DNA of 64,000 nucleotides from Leisingera daeponensis DSM 23529 (GCF_000473145.1 NZ_KI421500.1:2815725-2879724); one strand, 5' to 3'; positions 49,223 to 59,625 are shown, counted from the first letter of the stretch. Numbers and translations: made by a program. Notes: generated from the sequence alone by a model not told the origin.

Positions 49223-50728
49223 TTACTGCATCAGCATCAGCGGCAGCAGCGTGATGATCGGGAAGGCCACCAGGATGACCACCCGGATCAGGTCGGAGGC
49301 GACGAAGAACATGACCGCCTTGTAGGTGTCGATCATCTTGGTCTTGCGGTCCATCGCGTTGATGATGAACAGGTTCATGCCCACCGGCGGGGTGATCAGG
49401 CCGACCTCCACCACGATCAGCACCAGCACGCCGAACCAGATCGCGACATATTCCGCCTCAATCCGGTTCACACGGCCTTCGGTCACCCGGATGCCCAGTT
49501 CCTTCATCTGCTCACGGGTCAGTTCAGCCCCGGTGGCAATCGCGTCCTTTATCGAGGCTAGCATCTCTGCCCCCATCCCCTCGGGGACACCGGCCTTCAG
49601 CACCTCCATCGCGGCATCCGCCTGCATCGCGGGCAGCGACAGCAGGCCAAAATCCATGGCAGAGATCACCGGGAAGAAGATCGGGATGGTCAGCAGGATC
49701 ATCGACAGCGAGTCCATCAGGCAGCCGAACACCAGATAGAAGGCGAGGATCAGCGCCAGAACCATCCAGGGGCTCAGGCCCTGGCTCACGACGAAGTCGG
49801 CCAGCTCCTGCGGCACCTTGGTCAGCGCCAGAAACCCGTTGTAGAAACCCGCACCCAGCACGATGAAAAAGATCATCGCAGTAGAGCGCGCCGTCACCAG
49901 GAAGCTGTCGGCCAGCGTGTCGCGGGTCAGCCCGCCATTGGTCCAGGCGATAAACCCGGTGCCAAAGGCCCCGACGGCCGCGCCCTCTGTCGGGGTGAAC
50001 CAGCCCAGATAAATACCGCCGACCACCAGGCCGAACACCAGCAGCACCGGCCAGACATGGAACAGCGCGGCAAACCGGTCGCGCATCGGTACCGGCGGGC
50101 GGGTGCCAGCGCTCTCCGGGAAGACGCGGACGTAAATAGAAATCGCAATCACATAGCCCAGTGCCGCCAGCAGGCCCGGGATGAAGGCCGACAGGAACAG
50201 CTTGGCGATGTTCTGCTCGGTCAGGATCGCATAGATCACCAGAACGACCGACGGCGGGATCAGAATGCCCAGCGTGCCGCCGGCTGCCAGTGTGGCGGTG
50301 GAGAATCCGCCGGCATAGCCGTATTGCTTCAGCTCAGGCAGCGCCACACGGCCCATGGTGGCCGCGGTCGCCAGCGACGAGCCGCAGATCGCGCCAAAGC
50401 CGGCGCAGGCGCCGATGGCCGCCATGGCGACACCGCCCTTGCGGTGGCCCAGAAACCCTTCCGCCGCTTTGAACAGCGCGGTGGACATGCCACCCAGCGT
50501 CGCGAAATGCCCCATCAGCAAGAACATCGGCACGATGGTCAGCGAATAGGAGGAGAACGTGGTATAGGTCTCGCTTTTCAGCCGCCCGAACGCGACCTGG
50601 GTGCCATCCGTGACCCAGATCAGCCCGCCCAGGCCGACCAGAAACATCGAAAGCCCGATCGGAACCCGCAAAAAGATCAGCAGCATCAGAACCGGGAAGG
50701 AGGCGATGCCAATTTCAAGAGCCGTCAC
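49223..50728 (-). CDS. dctM: TRAP transporter large permease (DctM)
   Basis: A 501-residue channel-forming subunit with about 12 transmembrane helices. Typical segments are FLRVPIGLSMFLVGLGGL near the start and LVIVVEVGLITPPVGMNLFIINAM near the end. It has an insertion of about 75 residues around 360-435, as in the longer DctM subclass. It overlaps the dctQ stop. Confidence 0.92.
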   Translation of the reverse strand: MTALEIGIASFPVLMLLIFLRVPIGLSMFLVGLGGLIWVTDGTQVAFGRLKSETYTTFSSYSLTIVPMFLLMGHFATLGGMSTALFKAAEGFLGHRKGGVAMAAIGACAGFGAICGSSLATAATMGRVALPELKQYGYAGGFSTATLAAGGTLGILIPPSVVLVIYAILTEQNIAKLFLSAFIPGLLAALGYVIAISIYVRVFPESAGTRPPVPMRDRFAALFHVWPVLLVFGLVVGGIYLGWFTPTEGAAVGAFGTGFIAWTNGGLTRDTLADSFLVTARSTAMIFFIVLGAGFYNGFLALTKVPQELADFVVSQGLSPWMVLALILAFYLVFGCLMDSLSMILLTIPIFFPVISAMDFGLLSLPAMQADAAMEVLKAGVPEGMGAEMLASIKDAIATGAELTREQMKELGIRVTEGRVNRIEAEYVAIWFGVLVLIVVEVGLITPPVGMNLFIINAMDRKTKMIDTYKAVMFFVASDLIRVVILVAFPIITLLPLMLMQ

Positions 50729-51306
50729 TGTTCACCCTCCACGCCGTCCCAGACCAGGATCCGGCCGGTAAAAAATTCGATGGTGCGGATTGCACCCATA
50801 TAGATTCCCACGATGGCTGCCACGACGGCTGCCACAAGGCTGATGGCGTAGGCCCACCAGATCGGAAATTCGAGCAGGAAGGAGGTTTCACCATTGGCGT
50901 ATTTGCCGGCGAGCCCATCCCCCAGCCGCCAGGCAATCAGAACCAGCACCGCGGCAAAGACCACTTCGGTAACCATCCGCAGAAACCGTTTCACGCCGCG
51001 CGGGAAGGCATCGGCCACCACATCAACCGACGCATGGCCCGCAGTGATCTGGCACAATGGCAGGAAGGCGAAAATGGCAAAGGCCACCCCGGCCTCGACC
51101 AGTTCAAAGTCGCCGTTCACTGGCCCGACCCATCCCGTCATCCAATTTGAAAACCCCGGCGCAATCCGCTCCATCAAATTGCCATGGAAGAAACCGTTGA
51201 GCAGGCGCCCAGCGATCGAAACACATGTCAGAATGATCAGAAGAGTAAGGACCGCACCGCCCAGGTAGGCCATTGTTTTGGCCAGCCGCATCATGAGCTT
51301 GTGCAT
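50725..51306 (-). CDS. dctQ: TRAP transporter small permease (DctQ)
   Basis: A 193-residue, four-helix membrane protein with the central GHASVDVVADAFPRGVKRFLR segment typical of DctQ. Translational coupling to dctM by ATGA overlap; dctP lies 81 bases upstream across a stem-loop. Confidence 0.88.
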   Translation of the reverse strand: MHKLMMRLAKTMAYLGGAVLTLLIILTCVSIAGRLLNGFFHGNLMERIAPGFSNWMTGWVGPVNGDFELVEAGVAFAIFAFLPLCQITAGHASVDVVADAFPRGVKRFLRMVTEVVFAAVLVLIAWRLGDGLAGKYANGETSFLLEFPIWWAYAISLVAAVVAAIVGIYMGAIRTIEFFTGRILVWDGVEGEQ

Positions 51307-51333
51307 GGTTAAGTTGCCTTGTTCCGGTATGCA

Positions 51334-51365
51334 AAGGGCCGCAGTGCCAATGCCGCGCGGCCCTT
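51334..51365 (-). other. Stem-loop between dctP and dctQ
   Basis: AAGGGCCGC / GCGGCCCTT, a 9-bp perfect stem with a 14-base loop, without U-tract, in the gap after the receptor gene. It is the same layout as potF-potG, so mRNA protection of the receptor cistron is likely. Confidence 0.5.
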
Positions 51366-51387
51366 CACTTTTATCAATACCAACGCC

Positions 51388-52431
51388 TTACTGGTACTGC
51401 GGCGTGTATTTCTCGATCAGCGCGCTGGCTTCTTCGATCAGGGCAGCGCCATCGAGACCCTTTTCCTTCATGTCAGCGATCCACTGGTCATAGATCGGCT
51501 GCGCACGCTCGCGCCAAATGGCGGTCTGCTCTTCGTCCAGGGTGATCACGTTGTTGCCCAGATCCAGCGCCATCTCGCGCGAGGGGCCGTCGGAATCTGC
51601 CTGGGTGCCGCCGGCAAAGACCGAGAACTCCAGTCCGGAGTTGTCGTCAATGGCCTTCTTCAGGTCATCCGGCAGGCTTTCGTACTTTTCTTTGTTCATC
51701 GCCAGAACAAAGGTCAGGGTATAAAGCGCCTTGCCGGCGAACTCGGTGTGGTTTTGCACCAGTTCCGGAACCTTCAGCGCTGCGGTCACTTCCCACGGAA
51801 TGGTGGTGCCGTCGATCACGCCCTTGGACAGGCCTTCCGGAATGGCCGGGACCGGCATCCCGACCGGGGTCGCGCCCAGCTCGGTCAGCAGCGCGTTGAC
51901 CGAACGGCCGCCGCCACGGATCTTCATGCCTTCCAGGTCTTCCGGCGTTTCCACCGGATCGGCGGTGTGGATCATGCCCGGCCCATGCACCCAGGTGCCC
52001 AGGATTTTCACATCCTTGAACTCGGTGTCCTTCATGTGCTTGTCGAACATTTCCCAATAGGCGTGCGACACGGCCCGCGCATTGGTCATCATGAACGGAA
52101 GCTCGAACACCTCGGTCGAGGGGTAGCGGCCCGGGGTATAACCCACCACGGTCCAGACGATATCCGCGACGCCGTCAATGGCCTGGTCCATCAGCTCCGG
52201 CGGCTTGCCGCCCAGCTGCATCGACGGAAAGCGATCAACCTTGATGCGCCCGCCAGAGGATTCCTCGACGTTGTCCGCCCAGACATCCAGGATCAGTTTC
52301 GGCACGTTCGCCTGCGCCGGCAGGAACTGGTGAAGTTTCAGCGTCACCTCCTGCGCAAATGCCGGTGCCGCGCAGAATACCGCGACAGCTGCCGCGCCAA
52401 CGGCGCCAAGTAGCTTTCTCCGAGTGGTCAT
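51388..52431 (-). CDS. dctP: TRAP transporter substrate-binding protein (DctP)
   Basis: A 347-residue periplasmic receptor with a signal peptide (ends near AFAQE). The DctP signature spans residues about 150-200 and includes the arginine that binds the substrate carboxylate in the KIRGGGRSVNALLTELGATPVGMP region. It probably imports an organic acid. It has a good AGGGAGGA ribosome binding site and heads dctP-dctQ-dctM. Confidence 0.92.
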   Translation of the reverse strand: MTTRRKLLGAVGAAAVAVFCAAPAFAQEVTLKLHQFLPAQANVPKLILDVWADNVEESSGGRIKVDRFPSMQLGGKPPELMDQAIDGVADIVWTVVGYTPGRYPSTEVFELPFMMTNARAVSHAYWEMFDKHMKDTEFKDVKILGTWVHGPGMIHTADPVETPEDLEGMKIRGGGRSVNALLTELGATPVGMPVPAIPEGLSKGVIDGTTIPWEVTAALKVPELVQNHTEFAGKALYTLTFVLAMNKEKYESLPDDLKKAIDDNSGLEFSVFAGGTQADSDGPSREMALDLGNNVITLDEEQTAIWRERAQPIYDQWIADMKEKGLDGAALIEEASALIEKYTPQYQ

Positions 52432-52754
52432 ATCGTCCTCCCTTTGACCTCATCCCTTACCGGATTCCCGCCTTCGCAACTTTGCTGCGGGATCCAGCGA
52501 TTATCTTTCCGTTTCTGCCGTCAGAGCCCCGCCGAAGGTTCGATTAACGAACCGGCTGCCTCTCTGCTATTAGGTGCGTTTGTAACCATCAACAGCAGAT
52601 TATGCATTTTCTACTCATGAAATCCGCCTGCTGGCTTTGGTCCCAGACAGATTTTCCGGTTGATATGTTACGAAGCCCCCCGCAATCACATTCAAATTGA
52701 TACATATTGAAGCCAGCGCAAAGCAACAATAAACATCCGCTCCCCCGCCTTGCG
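52432..52754. other. 323-base gap upstream of dctP
   Basis: No gene. It contains an AT-rich stretch at about 52560-52740, which should hold the dctP promoter on the minus strand and the end of the fumarylacetoacetase-family transcript. No clear operator or terminator was found. Confidence 0.5.
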
Positions 52755-53453
52755 TCATTCCGCAGCAGTCAAGGACAGCGTCACCGGCGCCAGCCCGTTA
52801 ATCCCGCCATGCATCCGGTCGCCGCTTTGCACCGGCCCGACACCGGCAGGCGTACCGGTCAGAATCAGATCTCCAGGCCGCAAGTGGTAATACCCGGACA
52901 GATGGCAGATGATCTCCTCCACGGACCAGATCATTTCATCCAGCGTGGCGTCCTGCCGGATCTCCCCGTTCACCTCCAGCCAGATCCGCTGCTTTTCCGG
53001 CCCGCCCCAGTCCGCCGCCCGCGTCAGCGGCGCCAGGACCGTGCCGTTTTCCAGATCCTTGCCCAGATCCCAGGGCCGCTGCTTTTGCCGCTCGCGGATC
53101 TGCAGATCCCGCCGGGTCATATCCAGCGCGCAGCCGTAGCCAAAGATTGCCTGCCGTGCGTCCTCCGCAGAGGCCAGGAACACCGGTGCTCCGATAGCCA
53201 CAGCCAACTCCATCTCATGATGAAAGTTCCCGGTGCCCGGCGGGTAGGGCACTTCTGCACCTGACAACACCGCATTGGCGGCCGCCTTGGTGAAATAGAA
53301 GGGCGCCTCCCGGTCCACTTCATTGCCCATCTCAGCGGCGTGGGCCGCATAGTTGCGCCCGACACAAAACACCCGCCCGACAGGATAGCCCGCGGCTTCC
53401 CCGGCAACCGGAATCACCGGCGTCTGCGGCAGTGCAAACAGAACCTCGCCCAT
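52755..53453 (-). CDS. Fumarylacetoacetate hydrolase family protein
   Basis: A 232-residue FAH-fold enzyme of the short bacterial class (acylpyruvase/oxaloacetate decarboxylase-like). The metal site is seen in FHHEMELAVAIG, and the FCVGRNYAAHAAEMGNE start is diagnostic. It may act on the substrate imported by the adjacent TRAP system, but that is only positional. Confidence 0.87.
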   Translation of the reverse strand: MGEVLFALPQTPVIPVAGEAAGYPVGRVFCVGRNYAAHAAEMGNEVDREAPFYFTKAAANAVLSGAEVPYPPGTGNFHHEMELAVAIGAPVFLASAEDARQAIFGYGCALDMTRRDLQIRERQKQRPWDLGKDLENGTVLAPLTRAADWGGPEKQRIWLEVNGEIRQDATLDEMIWSVEEIICHLSGYYHLRPGDLILTGTPAGVGPVQSGDRMHGGINGLAPVTLSLTAAE

Positions 53454-53795
53454 CTGAAAATCCTTTTGGTATGGCCTTCCACCTAGTCAGACCTCCAAAC
53501 AATGGACCTGTAAACCCCGCTTTCCGCTTCTAAAGATTTGAAATTCCTGATCCAGGCGCTCGCCAGCGGCGTCTTTGACCCGTCTCCGCAGGAAGTCCTG
53601 GAACCTTGCGGCGGGCTGCTGACAGCCCAGCAAGCGACGGGATGTGTTAGACACAGGCACACCGGAATCTGCCCCAACAGCAGGAGAGGTTTGGCAACAC
53701 TCCCCGTGCACGCCTCGCCGCCCGCCAAGGCGGTCGCGAGATTCCCCGAAGGGGATCAACATCTTACTTGTTTTCAGCGGATTTTTGGGAGGAAG
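53454..53795. other. 342-base gap between the FAH gene and tRNA-Lys
   Basis: Overlapping frames of 80-90 codons exist on both strands but none has a ribosome binding site or recognisable protein. It borders the tRNA 3' end, a common integration point, but no repeat of the tRNA end or integrase was seen. Confidence 0.45.
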
Positions 53796-53871
53796 TGGTG
53801 AGCCGTGCAGGATTCGAACCTGCGACCCACTGATTAAAAGTCAGTTGCTCTACCAACTGAGCTAACGGCCC
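53796..53871 (-). tRNA. tRNA-Lys(TTT)
   Basis: Minus-strand cloverleaf with acceptor GGGCCGT/ACGGCTC (one G-U pair), anticodon loop CTTTTAA between ACTGA/TCAGT, GGTTCGAATCC T-arm and encoded CCA. Confidence 0.97.
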
Positions 53872-54067
53872 ACTTCTTCGTCGCGGTCTAAGTGTTTTTC
53901 CCAAAAGGTTCAAGCACTTATTTCGCTTCGGAACTGCTTGGCAGCGTGTGTCTCACTGTCCCGATAGGCGGCGTATCTAGGGGGAGTAGCGCGGGGGGTC
54001 AACCCCTTTTTTCAACTTTTCTAACCGAAGGCTGGATTCATCTTTGCGCCGGGTCTATATGCCCGCC

Positions 54068-54901
54068 ATGAGCACCTCCGCAGATACCGCACTCCCTTTC
54101 ATGAAGATGCACGGGCTGGGCAACGACTTTGTCGTGCTCGACGCGCGCGCGCAGGCCATTGCCGTCACCCCGGCAATGGCCAGGGGAATCGCCCACCGCC
54201 AGTTCGGCGTCGGCTTCGACCAGCTGGCCGTCCTTACAAACGGCAAGGGCGATGCGCATCTGACCTTCTACAATGCCGACGGTTCCACCTCCGGCGCCTG
54301 CGGCAATGCAACCCGCTGCATTGCCCGCCATCTGATTCTGGAAACCGGCAAGCCGGAGCTGCACCTGACCACGGACCGCGGCGACCTCTATGCCCGCGAT
54401 GCCGGCAACGGGCTTACCTCCGTGAACATGGGGGCGCCGCAGCTGGACTGGCAGGACATTCCCCTGGCCGAGGAAGCGGACACGCTGGAACTGCCGATCG
54501 AGGGCGGCCCAACGGCGACCGGCATGGGCAACCCCCATTGCACCTTCTTTGTCGAGGACGCCGAGGTCATTCCGCTGGAGGAATTCGGCCAGCGTTATGA
54601 ACACCACCCGCTCTACCCGCAGCGCACCAACGTGCAGGTCGCCCAGGTGACCGGCCCCGACCGCATCCGCATGCGCGTGTGGGAGCGCGGTGTGGGGGTG
54701 ACACTGGCTTCCGGCTCCTCCTCCTGCGCGACAGCCGTTGCAGCCGCCCGCCGCGGGCTGACGGGCCGCAAGGTGCAGATCGACCTAGATGGCGGCACCC
54801 TGTGGATCGACTGGGCAGAGGACGGCGTCTGGATGACCGGCCCGACCATGCATGTGTTCGACGGGACCTTCACCCGTGAATTCCTGGAGAGCCTGGCATG
54901 A
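54068..54901 (+). CDS. dapF: Diaminopimelate epimerase
   Basis: Converts LL- to meso-diaminopimelate for lysine and peptidoglycan, 277 residues. Two catalytic cysteines are present: C78 in SGACGNATRC and C220 in ASGSSSCATA. The N-terminal FMKMHGLGNDFVVLD is diagnostic. I use the ATG at 54068; ATG 54059 and TTG 54044 are possible, as none has a strong ribosome binding site. It overlaps mtaB by four bases. Confidence 0.95.
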   Translation: MSTSADTALPFMKMHGLGNDFVVLDARAQAIAVTPAMARGIAHRQFGVGFDQLAVLTNGKGDAHLTFYNADGSTSGACGNATRCIARHLILETGKPELHLTTDRGDLYARDAGNGLTSVNMGAPQLDWQDIPLAEEADTLELPIEGGPTATGMGNPHCTFFVEDAEVIPLEEFGQRYEHHPLYPQRTNVQVAQVTGPDRIRMRVWERGVGVTLASGSSSCATAVAAARRGLTGRKVQIDLDGGTLWIDWAEDGVWMTGPTMHVFDGTFTREFLESLA

Positions 54902-56160
54902 GCGCTCCGAAATTCACCACCCTTGGCTGCCGCCTGAACGCCTATGAAACCGAGGCGATGAAGGATCTGAGCCAGCAGGCGGGCCTGGAAAACGCCGTGG
55001 TGGTGAACACCTGTGCGGTGACGGCCGAGGCCGTGCGCAAGGCGCGCCAGGAGATCCGCCGCTTGCGCCGGGAAAACCCGGAGGCACCGATCATCGTGAC
55101 CGGCTGCGCCGCCCAGACCGAACCGGAAACCTTCGCCGCGATGGAAGAGGTCACCCGCGTCATCGGCAACACCGAAAAGATGCAGGCCGAAACCTGGCAG
55201 CAGATCGCCAAGGGGCCGGATTTCATCGGCACCACGGAAAAGGTGCAGGTCGACGACATCATGTCGGTGACTGAAACCGCGGGCCACCTGATCGACGGTT
55301 TCGGCACCCGCAGCCGCGCCTATGTGCAGGTGCAGAACGGCTGCGACCACCGCTGCACGTTCTGCATCATCCCCTACGGCCGCGGCAACTCCCGCTCGGT
55401 CCCCGCAGGCGTGGTGATCGACCAGATCAAGCGGCTGGTGGACAGGGGCTACAACGAGGTGGTTCTGACGGGTGTGGACCTCACCTCCTGGGGCGCGGAT
55501 CTGCCCGCAAAGCCGCGCCTGGGCGACCTGGTGATGCGGATCCTGAAACTCGTGCCGGACCTGCCGCGCCTGCGCATCTCTTCCATCGACTCGATCGAGG
55601 CGGACGAGAATCTGATGCAGGCGATTGCCACCGAACCGCGGCTGATGCCGCACCTGCACCTGTCACTGCAGCACGGCGACGACCTTATTCTGAAACGCAT
55701 GGCCCGGCGCCACCTGCGCGACGACGCCATCGCGTTTTGCGAAGAGGCCCGCCGCCTGCGCCCCGAGATGACCTTTGGCGCCGACATCATCGCAGGCTTT
55801 CCGACCGAAACCGACGCCCATTTCGAAAACTCTATGAAGCTGGTCACCGACTGCGGCCTGACCTGGCTGCACGTTTTCCCCTACTCCAAGCGCGAAGGCA
55901 CCCCGGCCGCCCGGATCCCGAACCAGGTGAACGGCAATGTGATCAAGGAGCGTGCGGCCCGCCTGCGCGCGGCTGGCGATGCGCAAGTGGAGCGCCATCT
56001 GGCAGCCCAGATCGGCAAGACCCACCGCATCCTGATGGAAAACCCGCATATGGGCCGCACCGAGCAGTTCACCGAGGTGGCATTTGCGGCCCCGCAGGAC
56101 GAAGGCCGGATCGTAACCGCTGAAATTACCGGGGTGGCAGGCAACCAGCTAGTGGCTTGA
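54898..56160 (+). CDS. mtaB: tRNA t6A37 methylthiotransferase MtaB
   Basis: Radical-SAM enzyme making ms2t6A37 in ANN-decoding tRNAs, 420 residues. Three N-terminal cluster cysteines (C11, C39, C70) and the radical-SAM triad C149, C153, C156 (CDHRCTFC) are all present. A C-terminal TRAM-like segment follows. The GDDLILKRMARRH segment supports the family. It is coupled to dapF. Confidence 0.94.
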   Translation: MSAPKFTTLGCRLNAYETEAMKDLSQQAGLENAVVVNTCAVTAEAVRKARQEIRRLRRENPEAPIIVTGCAAQTEPETFAAMEEVTRVIGNTEKMQAETWQQIAKGPDFIGTTEKVQVDDIMSVTETAGHLIDGFGTRSRAYVQVQNGCDHRCTFCIIPYGRGNSRSVPAGVVIDQIKRLVDRGYNEVVLTGVDLTSWGADLPAKPRLGDLVMRILKLVPDLPRLRISSIDSIEADENLMQAIATEPRLMPHLHLSLQHGDDLILKRMARRHLRDDAIAFCEEARRLRPEMTFGADIIAGFPTETDAHFENSMKLVTDCGLTWLHVFPYSKREGTPAARIPNQVNGNVIKERAARLRAAGDAQVERHLAAQIGKTHRILMENPHMGRTEQFTEVAFAAPQDEGRIVTAEITGVAGNQLVA

Positions 56161-56352
56161 GGCTGCGGGGATTTGCTTTCCCCGCCAATTCCCGCTAAAC
56201 CTCTCATCACAGGTCCCGGATACCTGCCGCTCGCGGCCTCTGGCCATGGTGAAATCCGGACAAAGTTTATCCTGACGCCTGGGTGCACGCCCGGACAGCA
56301 ACGCGAGCCCTGTCTGCAACGGCATATGCACCCTTTTGCGAAAGGTATATCC

Positions 56353-56790
56353 ATGCAGACCAACTCTGCCCTTCCCCCCGTGCCGCAGCTCAAGGCCGAA
56401 GCACGGCTCTTGCGCAAGCATTCCGAGGCCCAGGGCCAGCCCATCCCCCACAGCACCGCCCTGGAGCGGATCGCCCGCTGCTACGGCTTCCGGGACTGGA
56501 ACACGCTCAGCGCCCGCGCCTCGAACGCGCCGGAGCTGCGGCTGGGAATGCGGGTCGAGGGGCGCTATCTCGGCCAGCCCTTCACTGGCTGCGTTCGCGG
56601 GCTGGCGGCCTGCGGCGGCGACGGCCACCGGCGGATCACTTTGCACTTCGATGCGCCGGTGGACGTGGTTCAATTCGACAGCTTCTCGTCCTGGCGCCAG
56701 CGGGTGTCGGCGGTCATCAACGCAGACGACCGCTCGCCGCAGAGAACCTCCAACGGGCTGCCGCATCTGACGGTCAAACCGCTGGCCTGA
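56353..56790 (+). CDS. Glyoxalase-superfamily protein of unknown function
   Basis: A 145-residue protein with the pattern KAEARLLRKHSEAQGQPIPHSTALERIARCYGFRDWNTLSA (core: HSTALERIARCYGFRDWNTL), which I recall as an uncharacterised family named glyoxalase superfamily in Rhodobacteraceae. I start at ATG 56353, preceded by AAAGG; the frame is open further upstream without a better start. No metal ligands can be assigned with confidence. Confidence 0.7.
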   Translation: MQTNSALPPVPQLKAEARLLRKHSEAQGQPIPHSTALERIARCYGFRDWNTLSARASNAPELRLGMRVEGRYLGQPFTGCVRGLAACGGDGHRRITLHFDAPVDVVQFDSFSSWRQRVSAVINADDRSPQRTSNGLPHLTVKPLA

Positions 56791-56848
56791 GCCGCGCTGC
56801 TTCTTTCTGATCCGAAGTCCGTGGGGGCGCTCCCCTCATAGAAACGGA

Positions 56849-56879
56849 AAACCCCCGCAAGCGGCGCTTGCGGGGGTTT
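56849..56879. terminator. Strong bidirectional intrinsic terminator
   Basis: AAACCCCCGCAAGC / GCTTGCGGGGGTTT, a 14-bp perfect stem with a 3-base loop. It sits between the convergent glyoxalase-family gene and petC and serves both. Confidence 0.88.
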
Positions 56880-56909
56880 GATGCCTAAACGCGGTCAGCA
56901 GAACGGGAC

Positions 56910-57698
56910 TCAGTCCTTGCCTTTGACCGGCGCCCACAGCTTCTTGTTGGTCAGGTACAGCAGCACCGACAGCACGGTCAGGAACAGCACGCCGACAAAA
57001 CCGGCTTGCTTGCGGGCCATCATCTTAGGCTCGGCAGTCCACATCAGGAAGGCCGCAACGTCCTGCGCCATGGCGTCCACGTCGTTGGCATGGCCGTCGG
57101 CAAATTCCACCTGCTCATCCGACAGCGGCGGCGCCATCGAGATCCAGCCGCCCGGGAAGGCGGTGTTCTCATAGAAGGTGGTGCCGGCTTCTTCCTTGGT
57201 CTCGCCGGTGTAGCCTGCCAGCAGCGAGGCGATGTATTCGGCACCGCCCATGCCCTTGAACAGCTGGTTCAGGCCCAGGCCATAGGGGCCATGGAAGCCC
57301 GCCCGCGCCTTGGCCATCATGCTGAGGTCCGGGGCGCCGGCGTTGTTGTTCACCGGGAAGTTGTCGACCGGCTTGGCCGGGCGGTCCTCATCCAGTTCCG
57401 GATCGTAGACGCTGAAGTTGTCAGCTGCGTAGGCACGCACCTGATCTTCGGGCATCTGCGGGCCGCCTTCGTCCGACAGGGTGCGGATCGGCACCAGCTT
57501 CAGACCGTGGCAGGCTGCGCAGACTTCGGTATAGACCTGCAAGCCGCGCTGCAGCTGGTTGCGGTCGTAGGTGCCGAACGGCCCCTCGAACGAGAAGTCG
57601 TAGTCGGTGATGTGCTGCTCGCCGCCGCCTGCTGCGAAAGACGCAGCAGGGATCAGGGCCAGAGCGAAGGCGGCACCGGTTGCCAGTTTCTTGAACAT
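56910..57698 (-). CDS. petC: Cytochrome c1 of the bc1 complex
   Basis: Membrane-anchored c-type haem subunit, 262 residues. Signal peptide at the N-terminus, haem motif CAACH (C60, C63, H64), a MMARKQAGF segment just before the C-terminal anchor helix ([21 protein letters not shown]). Third gene of petABC. Confidence 0.96.
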   Translation of the reverse strand: MFKKLATGAAFALALIPAASFAAGGGEQHITDYDFSFEGPFGTYDRNQLQRGLQVYTEVCAACHGLKLVPIRTLSDEGGPQMPEDQVRAYAADNFSVYDPELDEDRPAKPVDNFPVNNNAGAPDLSMMAKARAGFHGPYGLGLNQLFKGMGGAEYIASLLAGYTGETKEEAGTTFYENTAFPGGWISMAPPLSDEQVEFADGHANDVDAMAQDVAAFLMWTAEPKMMARKQAGFVGVLFLTVLSVLLYLTNKKLWAPVKGKD

Positions 57699-57717
57699 TG
57701 CTAGGTGTTCCTTCTTC

Positions 57718-59052
57718 TTACTCGGCAGGAGTGGCTTCAGCAGAAGATTTCTTGCCGTAGTGGGCCTCGAAATCCTCTTCGATGGTCGCCGGTTGCGGCA
57801 GCGGCTTCTCGATCACGCCCAGCAGCGGCAGGATCACGAAGAAGTAGCCGAACCAATAGGCCGATGCGATCAGCGAGAACGACGCATAGGGCTCTTCCGC
57901 CGGCATCGCGCCCAGCCACATCAGGGCAAAGAAGTCGATCACCAGCAGCGCGAACCACCACTTGAACATCGGGCGGTAGCGGCCCGAACGGACGCGCGAA
58001 GTGTCCAGCCAGGGCGCCAGGGCCATCGCCAGGATCGCGCCGAACATGGCGATCACGCCAAAGAACTTCGCATCCACGATGCCGCCGGTGATGAAGGAGG
58101 CAAACTGCACGACCCAGACTTCGGAGGTGAAGGCACGCAGGATCGCGTAGAACGGCAGGAAGTACCATTCCGGAACGATGTGCGCCGGAGTCACCAGCGG
58201 GTTGGCTTCGATGTAGTTGTCCGGGTGGCCCAGGTAGTTCGGCATGAAGCCGACGATCGCCCAGAACACAACCAGCACCACGGCCAGGCCCAGGAAGTCC
58301 TTGATCACGAAATACGGCCAGAACGGCAGGGTGTCTTTCTTGGCTTCTTCCTTGGAACCCTTGCGGACGTCAACACCGGTGGGGTTGTTGTTGCCGGTGG
58401 TGTGGAAGGCCCAGATGTGCACGATCACCAGCGCCGCAATCACGAACGGCAGCAGGTAGTGCAGCGAGAAGAAGCGGTTCAGGGTAGCGTTGTCCACCGC
58501 CGGCCCGCCCAGGAGCCAGGTCTGGATCGGTTCGCCGATGAAGGGGATCGCGCCGAACAGGCCGGTGATCACGGTGGCGCCCCAGAAGGACATCTGGCCC
58601 CACGGCAGCACGTAGCCCATGAAGGCGGTGCCCATCATCATCAGGTAGATCAGCATGCCGACGATCCAGGTGATCTCGCGGGGCGCCTTGTAGGAGCCAT
58701 AGTACAGGCCGCGGAAGATGTGGATGTAGACGGCAACAAAGAACAGCGAGGCGCCGTTCATGTGAAGGTAGCGCAGCATATGGCCGCCGTTCACGTTGCG
58801 CATGATGTGCTCAACGGATGCAAAGGCCATGTCGACATGCGGGGTGTAGTGCATCACCAGGACGATGCCGGTGACGATCTGCAGCGCCAGGCAGAAGGCC
58901 AGGACGATGCCCCAGATCCACCACCAGTTCAGGTTCTTGGGGGTGGGGATCATGATGGTGTCATAGATCAGGCCGACGATGGGCAGGCGGCTGTGCAGCC
59001 ACTTCTCTGCGCCTGTCTTCGGCTCGTAATGGTCGTGGGGAATACCGGACAT
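57718..59052 (-). CDS. petB: Cytochrome b of the bc1 complex
   Basis: Eight-helix b-type haem subunit, 444 residues. Paired histidines lie in helices B and D, and the quinol-site PEWY motif is present in [17 protein letters not shown]. The long C-terminal extension of alphaproteobacterial cytochrome b is present. It is 12 bases after petA and 19 bases before petC. Confidence 0.97.
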   Translation of the reverse strand: MSGIPHDHYEPKTGAEKWLHSRLPIVGLIYDTIMIPTPKNLNWWWIWGIVLAFCLALQIVTGIVLVMHYTPHVDMAFASVEHIMRNVNGGHMLRYLHMNGASLFFVAVYIHIFRGLYYGSYKAPREITWIVGMLIYLMMMGTAFMGYVLPWGQMSFWGATVITGLFGAIPFIGEPIQTWLLGGPAVDNATLNRFFSLHYLLPFVIAALVIVHIWAFHTTGNNNPTGVDVRKGSKEEAKKDTLPFWPYFVIKDFLGLAVVLVVFWAIVGFMPNYLGHPDNYIEANPLVTPAHIVPEWYFLPFYAILRAFTSEVWVVQFASFITGGIVDAKFFGVIAMFGAILAMALAPWLDTSRVRSGRYRPMFKWWFALLVIDFFALMWLGAMPAEEPYASFSLIASAYWFGYFFVILPLLGVIEKPLPQPATIEEDFEAHYGKKSSAEATPAE

Positions 59053-59064
59053 GAGCGCGTTTCC

Positions 59065-59625
59065 TTATCCCAGCTTGATGGTGGTGGCGTCGGTGAACTC
59101 GGCCAGCGGAATGTGCAGGTTCTCCGGCGCGGGGCCTTTGCGGATCCGGCCGGCGGTGTCGTAGTGCGACCCGTGGCACGGGCAGAACCAGCCGTTGAAT
59201 TCGCCTGCGCCGTCACCCAGCGGCACACAGCCCAGGTGGGTGCAGACACCCATCATCACCAGCCATTCGCCGGTTTCGTCGAGGGTACGGTTCACGTCAG
59301 CCGCGTCGGTGCCCGGCTTGTTGGCGTTTTCCGACCGCGGGTCGATCAGCTCGGACAGCTCCACTTCGCGGGCCGCCTCGATCTCCTCTTGGGTGCGGCG
59401 GCGGATGAACACCGGCTTGCCCAGGAACATGACCGAAATCTGCGTGCCAACTTCCACGCCGCTGACATCGACCAGGATCGAGGACAGCGCTTTCACGTCG
59501 GCGGAGGGGTTCATCTGGTTGACCAGGGGCCATACGGCGGCACCCGCGGTCACTGCCCCGGCGCCGGCAGTGGCGTAGTAGAGGAAATCTCTCCGGGTTC
59601 CTTCGTGGTCTTCTGCGTGGGACAC
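59065..59625 (-). CDS. petA: Rieske iron-sulfur protein of the bc1 complex
   Basis: A 186-residue [2Fe-2S] protein. Ligands are C128/H130 (CTHLGC) and C148/H151 (CPCHGSH), with the disulfide cysteines C133 and C150. A twin-arginine leader (TRRDFL) serves as an uncleaved anchor. First gene of petABC; the promoter should lie in the 212-base gap before the GST gene. Confidence 0.97.
   Translation of the reverse strand: MSHAEDHEGTRRDFLYYATAGAGAVTAGAAVWPLVNQMNPSADVKALSSILVDVSGVEVGTQISVMFLGKPVFIRRRTQEEIEAAREVELSELIDPRSENANKPGTDAADVNRTLDETGEWLVMMGVCTHLGCVPLGDGAGEFNGWFCPCHGSHYDTAGRIRKGPAPENLHIPLAEFTDATTIKLG

Noticed and set aside
53483..53762. Overlapping minus-strand frames next to tRNA-Lys
   Set aside because: Two frames compete over the same bases, neither has a ribosome binding site, and no integrase or att repeat supports an island remnant.
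56173..56352. 60-codon upstream extension of the glyoxalase-family gene
   Set aside because: No ribosome binding site at the upstream start; the conserved part begins at 56353.
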